Below the pieces are notes generated by a model. The model did no database searches, had not been told where the DNA came from, and saw nothing but the letters and a program-made list of their open reading frames with translations. From contig NZ_BMKR01000024.1 in assembly GCF_014644435.1 (NCBI RefSeq), positions 1-64,000 on the forward strand: DNA of 64,000 nt, given 5' to 3'. Shown here in pieces: positions 1-8,874 of the stretch. The position numbers and the translations under genes are program-made. This stretch comes from Paenibacillus albidus. GTDB taxonomy: Bacteria; Bacillota; Bacilli; Paenibacillales; Paenibacillaceae. The first letter of the stretch is position 1; every line of letters begins with the position of its first letter.

Positions 1-38
1 GCTGATCTACTGCAAGTACCGCATATTTCCCTAAATGA

Positions 39-3000
39 TCAACCTCTACGATCATCTGATCCTTTTATGATGCCGCCAACCTTAACCCATTTCCTCATCG
101 CTTCGTCAAAGTAGAAAACAGCTGGTAGTTGGCCTTCCTTCAAGCTTGCTGGTTCAAAAACCAAGGTCAGCGTTACTGGTTTGTTGAAATTCCCGGGGGA
201 ATTTTTCAGAATTTCAAAGATCGGGCTGACGGGCACTTCATTATTCTGTAGTAGACTTTGTGTTTCCAATACTTTTTTAATCGTTAGGATTAAATCTTGT
301 TCTGTTGCATTGGCCGGAATTCCAATCATAATCTCATCGCCCAAATGAACCTCGCCATTTTTGCCTGCCGGAAGCGATAGTACGCCATCCTTTGAGATCA
401 CTTTGCTGTTATTCGATGGTATTGGGGCACTGCCGCCGCTACCCCCACTATCGCCACCACTGCCAGGAACCGCCGTCCATTTCGCGTACAACGTTAGGTT
501 CGCCGTCACCCTATCGGTCCCGTAATTCCATGGGGTATCGTAGTTTGCTTCCTTGTACCAACCCGCAAAAGTGTAGCCGTTCTTCGTCGGTTCTGCTGGG
601 GCAGTAATCGTAGCTCCCGAGCTCACGTAGGTGATGTCTGTGACCGTGCTGCCTCCCTGTGAGTCGAACGTTACGGTGTAGGTGTCCGCCGGGATTGCTG
701 TCCACTTCGCGTACAGGGTTGTGTTCTCCGTCACCGTATCTGTGCCGTAATTCCACGAGGTAGCGTATGTTGCTTCCTTATACCAACCCGCAAAAGTGTA
801 GCCGCTCTTCGTCGGAGCTGCCGGGGCGCTGATCGTTGCTCCCAAGCTCACGTAGGTAATGTTCGTGACCGTGCTGCCTCCCTGCGAGTCGAAGGTTACC
901 GTGTACGTCGCTGAGGCCGGGACCGCTGTCCATTTCGCGTACAGGGTTGTGTTCTCCGTCACCGTATCTGTACCGAAATTCCACAAGGTACCGTATGTTG
1001 CTTCCTTATACCAACCCGCGAAAGTGTAGCCGCTCTTCGTCGGAGCTGCCGGTGCGCTGATCGTTGCTCCCAAGCTTACGCCGGTGACGCTCGTGACCGC
1101 GCTGCCTCCCTGCGAATCGAAACTCACGGTATACTTCGGTGCCGGAACCGCCGTCCACTGCGCATATAGCGTCACGTTCGACGCTCCCATGTTGAAGGTG
1201 GCGTTTGGCGCATAGCTGGTGCCGCTTCCGTTCGCCGCTGTGTTCCAGCCCGTGAACGTATGGCCTGTTTTCATCAGACTTCCCGTGTTTCCCAGTACCG
1301 TTACCGAGGCATTTTGCTCATACGCACTACTATCCGTCGGCACCGTCCCTCCCGTATTGCCATTTCCGTTATACGTTAAGGTGTAGGTCGTCGGCGCCTT
1401 GTTAGCGGATTGCAGAATTGTTCCATGATCACCCACCGCCACATAGGAGCTGTCACCATAGGTAACGGCGTAAAGAGGATTCACGGTGTCCATCGTGCGG
1501 GTTGTCCAGTTCACCCCATCACTCGAGGTGAAAATTGCATTACCGCCCCCTACTGCCACATAAGTGCCGTTGCTGTAGCTGACACCTACCAAATTATTAC
1601 CAGTGTCCAATGTCCGGCTCGTCCAATTCACTCCATCTCTGGAGGTCACAATCATCCCACCATCCCCCACCGCCACATACACTCCGTTGCCGTAGGTTAC
1701 GCCATGTAGATCATAAATGGTGTCCGTCGTGCGGCTCGTCCAGTTCGCTCCGTCACTGGAGGTTACGATCGTTCCACGGTACCCCACTGCCACATAGGTG
1801 CCGTCGCCATAGGTGACCCCGTAAAGAGGGCTCGCTGAGCCCATCGTGCGGTTCGTCCAGCTTGCCCCGTCACCCGAGGTCAATATCGTGCCATTGTCGC
1901 CCACGCCCACATAGGTGCTGTCGCCGTAGGTGACGCCATTAAGAATATCCTCTATGCCAGACGTCCGGTTCGTCCAGTTCACTCCATCACTGGAGGTAAC
2001 GATCGTTCCATCGCCCCAAATTCCCCCTACTGCCACATACCTGCCGTTGCCGTAGGTAACGCCAAATAGATTATTAAAGGTGCTCGCCGTACGGTTCGTC
2101 CAGCTCAGCCCATCCTTCGAGGTTACTATCGTTGCTCTGTAACCCACTGCTACATAGGTGCTGTTGCCGTAGGTGACACCTACCAGAAAAGACGAAGTAC
2201 CCAACGTGCGGTTCGTCCAGCTTACCCCGTCACTGGAGGTCAATATCGTTCCACCGTCCCCCACGGCCACATATATGCCATTGCCGAAGATGACGTCAAA
2301 AAGCGTTCTCCAGGCGCCCGACGTATTACCAATCCAATTATGCCCATCAGTGGAAGTGTCAACTAATCCCGGATATCCAACCGCCACATACTTGCCGTTC
2401 CCGTAGGCAACGGCACCTAGATGTTCAATGGAGGAGGAGTTTCCCGATTTGGATGTCCAGCTTACTCCATCGCTTGAGGACATGATCGATTCACGATTCC
2501 CCACCACCACATACATGTTGTTGCCGTAGGTGATGCCATTAAGATTTCCCAAGTCGCCCGTATAGTTTGTCGTCCAGCTCGTCCCGTCATTGGAGGCCAA
2601 TGTAATCCCATTATCCCCCGCCGCCATATACATACCGTTGCCGAAGGTGACGTCATTAATTTTATTCGTGGTGCCCGACATGCGGCTCGTCCAGCTCATC
2701 CCGTCACTGGAGGTCAATACCGTTCCACCTTCCCCCACTGCCACATACTTGCCACTACCATAGGTGACGCTAAGTAGCTTCGCAGTGCCCGACGTGTGGT
2801 TCGTCCAGCTCACCCCGTCACTGGAAGCCAATATCGTCCCTTCGATCCCCACCGCCACATACATGCCGTTGCCAAAAGCAACGTCTAAAAGATGATTTTC
2901 GGTGTCCGACGTTCGTTTCGTCCAACTTACCCCGTCACTGGAAGACACTATTGTTCCATAGTCCCCCACGGCCACATACATGCCGTTCCCATAGATGACA

Positions 3001-3134
3001 CCATTCATATTCTGATTCGTGGACAAAGGACTTCTGGCGCTCCAATTGTCAAGAGGATCAGCAGAAGCAAAACTAGGGAACATGCCTGCTAAAATAAATA
3101 ATGCCGTTAATAAAGAAATACAACGTCTGATCAT
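39..3134 (-). CDS. Secreted repeat protein: 14 Ycf48/BNR-like repeats plus four InlB B-repeats, frameshifted at its 3' end
   Basis: The 1031-residue protein starts with a signal peptide (basic MIRR, hydrophobic core, cleavage near ASA/D). Residues about 35-590 hold 14 tandem units of about 39 residues with the core YGNGxYVAVGxxGTIxTSSDG, followed by a tryptophan; this is a beta-propeller-like (Ycf48/BNR-type) array. Four InlB B-repeat (Flg_new) units follow, each ending in LYAKW or LYAQW; the last three are near identical. A Gly/Ser linker and a conserved C-terminal domain come next. The stop at 39 looks artificial: the next frame continues IVEVDHLGKYAVLAVDQ to the window edge, the usual continuation of this domain, often before SLH anchors. 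One base appears to be missing near 50-58. A role in surface adhesion or cell-wall display is inferred; the ligand is unknown. Confidence 0.8.
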   Translation of the reverse strand: MIRRCISLLTALFILAGMFPSFASADPLDNWSARSPLSTNQNMNGVIYGNGMYVAVGDYGTIVSSSDGVSWTKRTSDTENHLLDVAFGNGMYVAVGIEGTILASSDGVSWTNHTSGTAKLLSVTYGSGKYVAVGEGGTVLTSSDGMSWTSRMSGTTNKINDVTFGNGMYMAAGDNGITLASNDGTSWTTNYTGDLGNLNGITYGNNMYVVVGNRESIMSSSDGVSWTSKSGNSSSIEHLGAVAYGNGKYVAVGYPGLVDTSTDGHNWIGNTSGAWRTLFDVIFGNGIYVAVGDGGTILTSSDGVSWTNRTLGTSSFLVGVTYGNSTYVAVGYRATIVTSKDGLSWTNRTASTFNNLFGVTYGNGRYVAVGGIWGDGTIVTSSDGVNWTNRTSGIEDILNGVTYGDSTYVGVGDNGTILTSGDGASWTNRTMGSASPLYGVTYGDGTYVAVGYRGTIVTSSDGANWTSRTTDTIYDLHGVTYGNGVYVAVGDGGMIVTSRDGVNWTSRTLDTGNNLVGVSYSNGTYVAVGGGNAIFTSSDGVNWTTRTMDTVNPLYAVTYGDSSYVAVGDHGTILQSANKAPTTYTLTYNGNGNTGGTVPTDSSAYEQNASVTVLGNTGSLMKTGHTFTGWNTAANGSGTSYAPNATFNMGASNVTLYAQWTAVPAPKYTVSFDSQGGSAVTSVTGVSLGATISAPAAPTKSGYTFAGWYKEATYGTLWNFGTDTVTENTTLYAKWTAVPASATYTVTFDSQGGSTVTNITYVSLGATISAPAAPTKSGYTFAGWYKEATYATSWNYGTDTVTENTTLYAKWTAIPADTYTVTFDSQGGSTVTDITYVSSGATITAPAEPTKNGYTFAGWYKEANYDTPWNYGTDRVTANLTLYAKWTAVPGSGGDSGGSGGSAPIPSNNSKVISKDGVLSLPAGKNGEVHLGDEIMIGIPANATEQDLILTIKKVLETQSLLQNNEVPVSPIFEILKNSPGNFNKPVTLTLVFEPASLKEGQLPAVFYFDEAMRKWVKVGGIIKGSDDRRG
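463..1150 (-). repeat. Three near-identical ~230-bp coding repeats (InlB B-repeat units)
   Basis: Three consecutive units, each encoding a YTVTFDSQGG...LYAKWTA module, repeat at about 228-231 bp with only scattered differences. A fourth, more diverged unit lies upstream in the gene. Such repeats can expand or contract by recombination and are prone to assembly collapse. Confidence 0.8.
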
Positions 3135-3228
3135 CGATTCTTTCCCTCCTTTTCGCCTTTTGTCATTTTCTTTTGTTCAGCTTAATTAGTTCAAATTTTC
3201 CTTATCACTCCACTATAAGTCTATGCAG

Positions 3229-3256
3229 TCAAAAAAAACCTCCCCAAATGGGGAGG
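3229..3256 (-). terminator. Rho-independent terminator of the HxlR gene
   Basis: CCTCCCC (3239-3245), loop AAAT, GGGGAGG (3250-3256). On the minus strand the stem is followed by eight T residues. It lies 80 bases after the HxlR stop and before the promoter region of the repeat protein. Confidence 0.85.
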
Positions 3257-3335
3257 ACGACGATTAAAAAAAGGGGGGCATCACTCAACAAGTATTTGTA
3301 ATTGTTTAGCTCGCTGCAACTTTTTCAAATGCGAT

Positions 3336-3716
3336 TCATTCATGAACATACTTTGAGTCCTCCGGTGACTCATCCTCCAGCAAAACGATATCTTCTCCTT
3401 GCCATTGTCTCATTTTAATATTCTCTTTCCCCCAAGTACACATAACGTCAACGAGCTTATTGGCTGTAACTCCGTAGTCCGTGAGGCTATATTCGACTTT
3501 TGGCGGCATCTGCGGGTATACATATCTTTTGACAAGTCCATCCTTCTCAAGTTCCCGAAGCTGCTGGATCAGAACCTTTTGTGAGATGCCGTGAATATTG
3601 CGCTGTAATTCGCTTGTTCTCTTTGCACCGGACATCAATAAGCAGATGATCAGAGCTTTCCACTTTCCGCCGATGATTTCAAGTGTTGCCTCTATGCCCA
3701 GATGATATTGCTTCAT
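3336..3716 (-). CDS. HxlR family transcriptional regulator
   Basis: A 126-residue winged-helix protein of normal family length. The family core is visible: GGKWKALI near the start, then SQKVLIQQLRELEKDGLV and the wing VEYSLTDYG. It lacks the N-terminal cysteine that YodB/HypR-type members use to sense quinones and electrophiles, so the signal is open. It is divergent from a flavodoxin-like oxidoreductase 224 bases away, the common HxlR arrangement, so it probably controls that gene and itself. Confidence 0.9.
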   Translation of the reverse strand: MKQYHLGIEATLEIIGGKWKALIICLLMSGAKRTSELQRNIHGISQKVLIQQLRELEKDGLVKRYVYPQMPPKVEYSLTDYGVTANKLVDVMCTWGKENIKMRQWQGEDIVLLEDESPEDSKYVHE

Positions 3717-3799
3717 AGAATAACACCTCGTTAATGATGATCTTATAAATCCGGTCTAAAAATTCATTGTTGCATATACTTTTTTCCGGGTCCAGTACG

Positions 3800-3811
3800 T
3801 ACTTTGAAGTA
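3800..3811. promoter_or_regulatory. Candidate HxlR operator
   Basis: TACTTTGAAGTA is a 5-bp-arm dyad in the intergenic region between the divergent HxlR and oxidoreductase genes. HxlR/YodB operators are short dyads of this kind (for example TACTAT...ATAGTA). The assignment rests on position and symmetry only. Confidence 0.35.
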
Positions 3812-3940
3812 ACCTTCTTACTTTATTGTGTGTATTTTCTTTTTTTCGAGCCTGCAAGATAATAAGGATATTCACAAAAATGAAGCAAAGCACTTTGAAG
3901 ATACACTCTTGAATATGGGCCTGCGAAGGGAGATTTCATA

Positions 3941-4507
3941 ATGAACACACTGGTAATTCTGGCACATCCGAATCTTGAGGTTTCAAGGGTCAACCAGCGC
4001 TGGAAAGAAGAACTGCTGCAATATCCAAACGATATTACAGTTCATGAGATTTACAAAGAGTATCCTGACTGGAACATTGATGTTCCTAGAGAGCAAAATC
4101 TATTAGAAACCTATCACCATGTAATCCTGCAATTCCCGCTGTATTGGTACAGTTATCCGCCTCTTTTGAAAAAGTGGTTTGACGATGTTTGGGCTTACGG
4201 ATGGGCTTATGGATCAAAAGGTGACAAGCTTAAAGGGAAAAGGATTGGGCTTGCCATGTCCATCGGCGATAAACAAGAAAATTATCTGCCTGAGGGCTCT
4301 GTTTCTTTCACCGTGGATGAAGTGATTGCGCCTTTCAAAGCCAGTGCAGGACATGTGGGCGCAGTGGCACTACCCTACTTTGCTGTCTTCGGAGCTTCAT
4401 TTCAAGCCAGTGATGAAGAAAATAATCATAGCGCAAAAGAATATATCAACTATATCCTTAAATACAGCAGCCAAGCTCTTCCAAGTCAGCTGTCCCATCA
4501 CAACTAA
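3941..4507 (+). CDS. NAD(P)H-dependent oxidoreductase, flavodoxin-2 fold (YwrO/KefF/MdaB-like)
   Basis: 188 residues, typical for FMN quinone reductases of this group. Visible motifs are the N-terminal phosphate-binding AHPNLEVSRVN, the central QFPLYWYSYPPLLKKWFDDV segment that lines the flavin and dimer interface, and a GKRIGLAMSIG strand. A ribosome site (AGGGAG) sits before the ATG. The protein probably does two-electron reduction of quinones or related electrophiles in the cytoplasm. Divergent pairing with HxlR suggests induction by such compounds. The exact substrate cannot be read from sequence. Confidence 0.88.
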   Translation: MNTLVILAHPNLEVSRVNQRWKEELLQYPNDITVHEIYKEYPDWNIDVPREQNLLETYHHVILQFPLYWYSYPPLLKKWFDDVWAYGWAYGSKGDKLKGKRIGLAMSIGDKQENYLPEGSVSFTVDEVIAPFKASAGHVGAVALPYFAVFGASFQASDEENNHSAKEYINYILKYSSQALPSQLSHHN

Positions 4508-4520
4508 ACAAACACAACAT

Positions 4521-4565
4521 GGGCTATCCCAAGTCTTTATCAAAAACTGCAAGGATAGCCCTTTG
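4521..4565. terminator. Terminator-like hairpin between convergent genes
   Basis: GGGCTATCC (4521-4529) pairs with GGATAGCCC (4553-4561) across a 23-base loop, followed by TTTG. It sits between the convergent oxidoreductase and DUF4317 genes and could serve both. Confidence 0.55.
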
Positions 4566-4575
4566 TCCAGCAAGA

Positions 4576-5742
4576 TTATAACGTCTCTGTACTGAGCGTA
4601 AATCCTTCAATCACGACTTCCTCGTCAACCTCGATCATGATGCAGCGTTTTCCTTGATAATTCACCTGCTTCACATACCTTAGATCCTGCGGGCTGACCG
4701 AAATCGTGGCTACCTTCGTCTCGATCTTAATCGATTTTGTCGTATATTTCGGTATAACGCTGCTTGCCTTCATTTCGTAGTACTTATCGTCGATGACCGT
4801 TTCGAACGCCCGCTCCACCTTTTCCGCCGTCACGTTCTCTACGCCGCTTGCCGCCAGGACGCGTTCTACATCTTTGTAATCCAGCTTAGGAGGTTCTTCC
4901 TCCCCTTCGCCGCCTTCAATGACCTGTTGGATTTCCTCATACACCTGGGCGAGGGTGGTCGTATCGAGCTGTTCGCCCGCCAATTCCTTCACGATATCTT
5001 CGAAGAAGCTTCTCTCTTCCAAGGCTGTTACCGATCTCTCGGCATTCAGGACCTGCTCGATGAACTGCGGATCCGGATAATTTGATTTTCCCGTACAATA
5101 CAGAATGCGGTTCACATCCGAATAGTTGTCCGTCACACTCGGATAAAAGAACCCTTGCTCCGGCGAACTCAGCTTGATAATCGGATCGACAATAACATTG
5201 TATTTGAATTCCCGCTCCACATAATCGAACATGAGGTTTTTGCGCTGCTGTTCCGTGGAATTTACGCTGCACAGAATAAACGGATGCGCGAACATCTCGT
5301 CCTTCCCGCTCTCTTCGGCTTCTTCATTTCTGGCCTTAGTCGGCCGGTAATACTGCCCGCGGACAAAAGTGACCACCATATCCTTTTCATACTTCGCATC
5401 TACCAGCATCTTGTCCACAAGCATCATCATCAGGTCCTGCCATTCTTCAGCATCACCTGTCACCAGGCCTTGGTGAAGCATTACCCGCGTCGGCTCCTCC
5501 GCTTCCTCTTGAAACTTCAACTCGAACAACTTATGGTCCAGCTCACCAGTGAGCAGTTTTTTGAAATTGCCCATATACAGTTCCTGCTTCTCTCTGTCCA
5601 CGAGGCCAAACGGCAGGCGCTCCCAATGATAGATCTCGTTGCTTTCCTTCATAATGTACACGTTAAGAATATCGTGGATGTTCATCAAATCGTGATCCAG
5701 CTTAAACTGCTTGCGTATGTGTGCGACTTCTTTTTTATTCAT
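4576..5742 (-). CDS. DUF4317 family protein
   Basis: A 388-residue soluble protein matching the DUF4317 family over its length: MNKKEVAHIRKQFK start, WERLPFG, a central GQYYRPT segment, and a C-terminal VNYQGKRCIMIEVDEE strand ending in FTLSTETL. The family has no known function and occurs in Firmicutes. No signal peptide or membrane segment is seen. Two decayed fragments of related genes lie elsewhere in this window (17186-17283 and 25771-25854), so this appears to be the only intact copy of a gene that was once repeated here. Confidence 0.85.
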   Translation of the reverse strand: MNKKEVAHIRKQFKLDHDLMNIHDILNVYIMKESNEIYHWERLPFGLVDREKQELYMGNFKKLLTGELDHKLFELKFQEEAEEPTRVMLHQGLVTGDAEEWQDLMMMLVDKMLVDAKYEKDMVVTFVRGQYYRPTKARNEEAEESGKDEMFAHPFILCSVNSTEQQRKNLMFDYVEREFKYNVIVDPIIKLSSPEQGFFYPSVTDNYSDVNRILYCTGKSNYPDPQFIEQVLNAERSVTALEERSFFEDIVKELAGEQLDTTTLAQVYEEIQQVIEGGEGEEEPPKLDYKDVERVLAASGVENVTAEKVERAFETVIDDKYYEMKASSVIPKYTTKSIKIETKVATISVSPQDLRYVKQVNYQGKRCIMIEVDEEVVIEGFTLSTETL

Positions 5743-5883
5743 AATGGGTTCGGCAGCTCCTTAGATGTGTAATAACTTTATTTAGTATAAAGGATAAGGA
5801 TGAAAATGCTATAGCGGGGTTGTACATGTCACGGAAATAAGATAAGCTTCATCATCATTAATTTTGGGTTGGGAGGGCTTCCT

Positions 5884-6498
5884 TTGCAAGAGTTATTTAA
5901 AGAAATCATCTCGAAAGACGTCAAACCCTTTTTCTCCAAACATGGTTATCTTAAAAAGGATCTGAATTTCTACAAATCGAGTGAACCTCTCGTCTATAAA
6001 TTCAATATTCAAAAATCGAAGGCGAACACCTGGAATCACGTCCTGTTCTATATCAACTGCAGTATTCATTCCACCGAGTTAGCGCTATTGCAATCCACTC
6101 CGACCTCGGCGCCGCCTCTGGAGGCCAAGTCTCATTTCACTACCCGAATCGAGCAAATCTCCCCATCCGCCCCGGACCGGTATTCGTTGACGCCTGATAT
6201 TGATCCGGACAAATTTTCAGATGCGCTTTTACTGCATTTGCAAGAGGCGCTCACGTTCATGCATTCGATGACCAGCGCCAGAGCAATAGTGGATTATTAT
6301 ATGGAACGGACAGCGCTGCATTTGAGCGAAGAAACCTTCCGGTTTTTGCTGCTGGCAGGGGATACAGAAGCCGCCGGGCAATATCTGAAGCAGCTGCAAT
6401 TGAAATACGGAACCGAAAAGCGATGGGCAATATTTGAAAAGAAGTATAAAGCTATTTTTGAGGAGTATGGGGTTCGATATATGCTGAATATTGTGTAA
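5884..6498 (+). CDS. DUF4304 domain protein
   Basis: About 204 residues. The start QELFKEIISKDVKPFF followed by HGYLKKDLNFYK is typical of DUF4304, a small cytoplasmic family of unknown function. The open frame extends to a TTG at 5869, but GGGAGGG (5871-5877) lies six bases before the TTG at 5884, so the latter is preferred. It stands alone between divergent neighbours. Some DUF4304 proteins sit in toxin-immunity loci; nothing nearby supports that role here. Confidence 0.75.
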   Translation: MQELFKEIISKDVKPFFSKHGYLKKDLNFYKSSEPLVYKFNIQKSKANTWNHVLFYINCSIHSTELALLQSTPTSAPPLEAKSHFTTRIEQISPSAPDRYSLTPDIDPDKFSDALLLHLQEALTFMHSMTSARAIVDYYMERTALHLSEETFRFLLLAGDTEAAGQYLKQLQLKYGTEKRWAIFEKKYKAIFEEYGVRYMLNIV

Positions 6499-6506
6499 AC
6501 AAAAAG

Positions 6507-6542
6507 AAATAGGCCGCCATGCTCAAAGCTAGCGGTCCTATT
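6507..6542. terminator. Bidirectional terminator hairpin
   Basis: AAATAGGCCGC pairs with GCGGTCCTATTT (one bulge) between the convergent DUF4304 and amidohydrolase genes, with A-rich and T-rich flanks on the two sides. Confidence 0.6.
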
Positions 6543-6548
6543 TCGGTC

Positions 6549-7883
6549 TCACTCCCGATCGCCCCATACCGAATCAAGCAGTTCGTCCACTGCCCGAATT
6601 CGGGTCACCGATGGTGTCTGTATAAGGTTTCCTCTGACCATAACCATAGCTACGTCCGCCAAAGCTTGTATGTTGTCCAGCGGGCTCTGCTCCAGCACGA
6701 TTAAATCCGCCTGCTTGCCGATATCTATGCTCCCTGTCAGGTGATCGATTCCTAAAATTTCTGCATTAGTTTTGGTTGCCCGTTCAATGATCTGGCGCGA
6801 GTTCAGCTTCGTTTGTCTCATTAAATGGTCCAGCTCCCGCCACAAATCATAATGGGTGACATAGGGCATAGCGGCATCCGTACCAACGCCAATTTTGATA
6901 TTATGTTCTACAGCCTGCCGCACCCCTTTCAGCATGGAGTCATACACAAGCCGGGAATTTTCCTTAACCGTCTCTCTCACCTTCGTCAGGCTCAGGTCCA
7001 ATTTAGCACTGGGATACGCAGCCTGCAAAGTTGGGATCAACGCGGTGTAGCCCTTTAATGCCCTGGAATTATTCTGGTACAGGCTGATGATCTCCTCATC
7101 CATCTCCGCGCCGTGTTCAATGGTGTCGACCCCGCCCTTTAGCGCGATTCTCACCCCTTCGGTACTTTCCACATGGGCCGCCACATGTATGCCGATTTTA
7201 TGGGCTTCCTCACAAATAGCGGCGACCTCTTCCTCCGTCATTTGCAAGCGGCCTGCTTCTCCGACCATTTTGGCATCGGTAACCCCACCGGTCACGCAGA
7301 TTTTGATGAGATCTACTCCGTTTTTCACATTGATTCTTACATTTCTTCTCGCTTCCCATGGCGAATCGCCAACCAAAGCTAAATAAGGTGCACCATGCCC
7401 GCCCGTTACGCTTAGGAAATAACCGGACACCAGCAGATTAGGTCCAACAAACTGATTCGCCTTAATTTCATCCCTCAACTGCACATCAGTATAAAAGAAC
7501 TCCCCTACGCTGCGCATAGTTGTAACCCCGGAGTGCAGTGCGGTCAGGGCATTTCGCTTCATCCGTTTCTTCAGCACGCTTCGGCCCAGCCTCGTATTCA
7601 AAATATGATGAAACGCAAAATCCAGCAGCCCTTCGCTGGCTGACAGCGTAAACGGCTTACCGTCGGCAAAAAGATGGACGTGCGCATTGATCAAACCGGG
7701 CATCACATATTTCCCTTCTAACTCGATTGCTTGATAATGGCTTGGGATGGCCACCTCACTTGCTTTTCCGATCTCCTGAATCAACCCATTCTCATGGATC
7801 AGGATTGTCATATGGGTATCTACGCCTCTTCCCGCGTCTCCATAAATCACCTTGCAGTCCTTAAATGCATAACCTGTCTTCAT
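6549..7883 (-). CDS. Amidohydrolase family protein (imidazolonepropionase/prolidase-like)
   Basis: 444 residues with the metal-dependent amidohydrolase pattern: VMPGLINAHVHLFADG (HxH metal site), a KICVTGGV segment in the carboxylated-lysine position, HVAAHVES and DTIEHGAEM histidines, and a late GVGTDAAMPY aspartate. The C-terminal DLIVLEQSPLDNIQAL belongs to the small beta-sandwich. It most resembles the branch acting on cyclic amides, dipeptides or xenobiotic amides; the substrate is not readable. The upstream TetR regulator shares an operator sequence with its promoter, so induction by the substrate or a related compound is likely. Confidence 0.85.
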   Translation of the reverse strand: MKTGYAFKDCKVIYGDAGRGVDTHMTILIHENGLIQEIGKASEVAIPSHYQAIELEGKYVMPGLINAHVHLFADGKPFTLSASEGLLDFAFHHILNTRLGRSVLKKRMKRNALTALHSGVTTMRSVGEFFYTDVQLRDEIKANQFVGPNLLVSGYFLSVTGGHGAPYLALVGDSPWEARRNVRINVKNGVDLIKICVTGGVTDAKMVGEAGRLQMTEEEVAAICEEAHKIGIHVAAHVESTEGVRIALKGGVDTIEHGAEMDEEIISLYQNNSRALKGYTALIPTLQAAYPSAKLDLSLTKVRETVKENSRLVYDSMLKGVRQAVEHNIKIGVGTDAAMPYVTHYDLWRELDHLMRQTKLNSRQIIERATKTNAEILGIDHLTGSIDIGKQADLIVLEQSPLDNIQALADVAMVMVRGNLIQTPSVTRIRAVDELLDSVWGDRE

Positions 7884-7916
7884 CGTTTCTTCCTCCTTGT
7901 CGTGATCACATCACTC

Positions 7917-7941
7917 AATATTGAATCCCAAATTCATTATT
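7917..7941. promoter_or_regulatory. TetR operator upstream of the amidohydrolase
   Basis: AATATTGAAT - five bases - ATTCATTATT, 9 of 10 positions symmetric. The same sequence and spacing occur before the tetR-like gene (8671-8695). The site lies about 35 bases upstream of the amidohydrolase start. Confidence 0.65.
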
Positions 7942-8047
7942 GGGTTAAAAAAAAGGGACTATCGATGCACAATGTGCTTATCCCTGACCTGAATATCCCA
8001 GATTGCAGCGCTGCGCCCCAGCTTCAGTTTTATTTACGCCATCGGCG

Positions 8048-8665
8048 TTATTCATTTATGCCTGTTAGTCCATGCAGCCAGTATAAGCTCAGTGCCTCAA
8101 AAATCCGTCTCCGGCTATCGGCGCTCATCTCCCGCTTCAATAAATCCAGAATCATATTGATGACGTTGCTCGCGATGATGTTCAGCAGAATCATATTTTC
8201 TTCAATGCCGATTTCATATCTTTTATAATGATCCTTTAAGTAAGGCTTCTTGGTTTCGATCATCAGCTCGATTAGCTCGTTTTTGGCATTGCTGTAGACC
8301 GTCCCTTTATTTTTCTCAAAAATAATAACGATCTGCATGCTATATTGCGTTAACAGGTTCATTTGCTCCTGAACGATGGCTGATTTCTTGTCATTATTGG
8401 CATCATCAAAAAATGTCTGGTTATCGATACGAATACTCTCCACCAACACATTCTTCAAATAATCCACCAATGACGGAGGAACAACTGAATAAAACAGCTC
8501 TTTTTTATTTTTGAAGTACGTATAAATATTTCCGACGGAAATGCGTATCTCATCGGCAATATCGTTCATTTTGGCATCCGCAAAGCCCTTGCGGAAAAAT
8601 ACCTTTAAAGCGGCGGATTCGATTTCCCTCTTAACTTCGTCTTTCTTCGCTTGCATGCTAGGCAC
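8048..8665 (-). CDS. TetR/AcrR family transcriptional regulator
   Basis: 205 residues. The N-terminal helix-turn-helix is clear (SAALKVFFRKGFADAKMNDIADE, then ISVGNIYTYFKNKKELFY); the rest is a helical ligand-binding and dimerisation domain with no close match that I recognise. It reads toward the amidohydrolase 164 bases downstream. Matching 25-bp dyads occur upstream of both genes, which points to repression of itself and the amidohydrolase. Confidence 0.88.
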   Translation of the reverse strand: MPSMQAKKDEVKREIESAALKVFFRKGFADAKMNDIADEIRISVGNIYTYFKNKKELFYSVVPPSLVDYLKNVLVESIRIDNQTFFDDANNDKKSAIVQEQMNLLTQYSMQIVIIFEKNKGTVYSNAKNELIELMIETKKPYLKDHYKRYEIGIEENMILLNIIASNVINMILDLLKREMSADSRRRIFEALSLYWLHGLTGINE

Positions 8666-8670
8666 TCCTT

Positions 8671-8695
8671 AATAGTGAATCATTTATTCATTATT
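8671..8695. promoter_or_regulatory. TetR autoregulatory operator
   Basis: AATAGTGAAT - five bases - ATTCATTATT, 9 of 10 symmetric, directly upstream of the tetR-like start. The right arm is identical to that of the site at 7917-7941. Confidence 0.65.
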
Positions 8696-8824
8696 AATGT
8701 AAGGCAAGGCTTGGGATTTGTCAAACTGCAGGGGGAGGTTGGGAGATCGACTTTATAGCGGGTGGCGTCTGAAGGGCATACGCTTGGAGAGATAACAAGT
8801 GAGCGTGAATGGTTGTAATTCAAA

Positions 8825-8863
8825 AAGCTCAAGCATCAGCAGGTTAGCCGCAGGCTTGAGCTT
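8825..8863 (-). terminator. Terminator of the GH112/GH105 operon
   Basis: AAGCTCAAGC (8825-8834) and GCTTGAGCTT (8854-8863) form a 10-bp stem just after the GH112 stop; on the minus strand it is followed by TTTTGAATT. Confidence 0.75.
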
Positions 8864-8874
8864 CTTCAATGTTA

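Noticed and set aside
39..3134. Regular repeats that could look like a CRISPR array
   Set aside because: They are in-frame coding repeats of about 117 and 230 bp, with no constant direct repeat and unique spacers.
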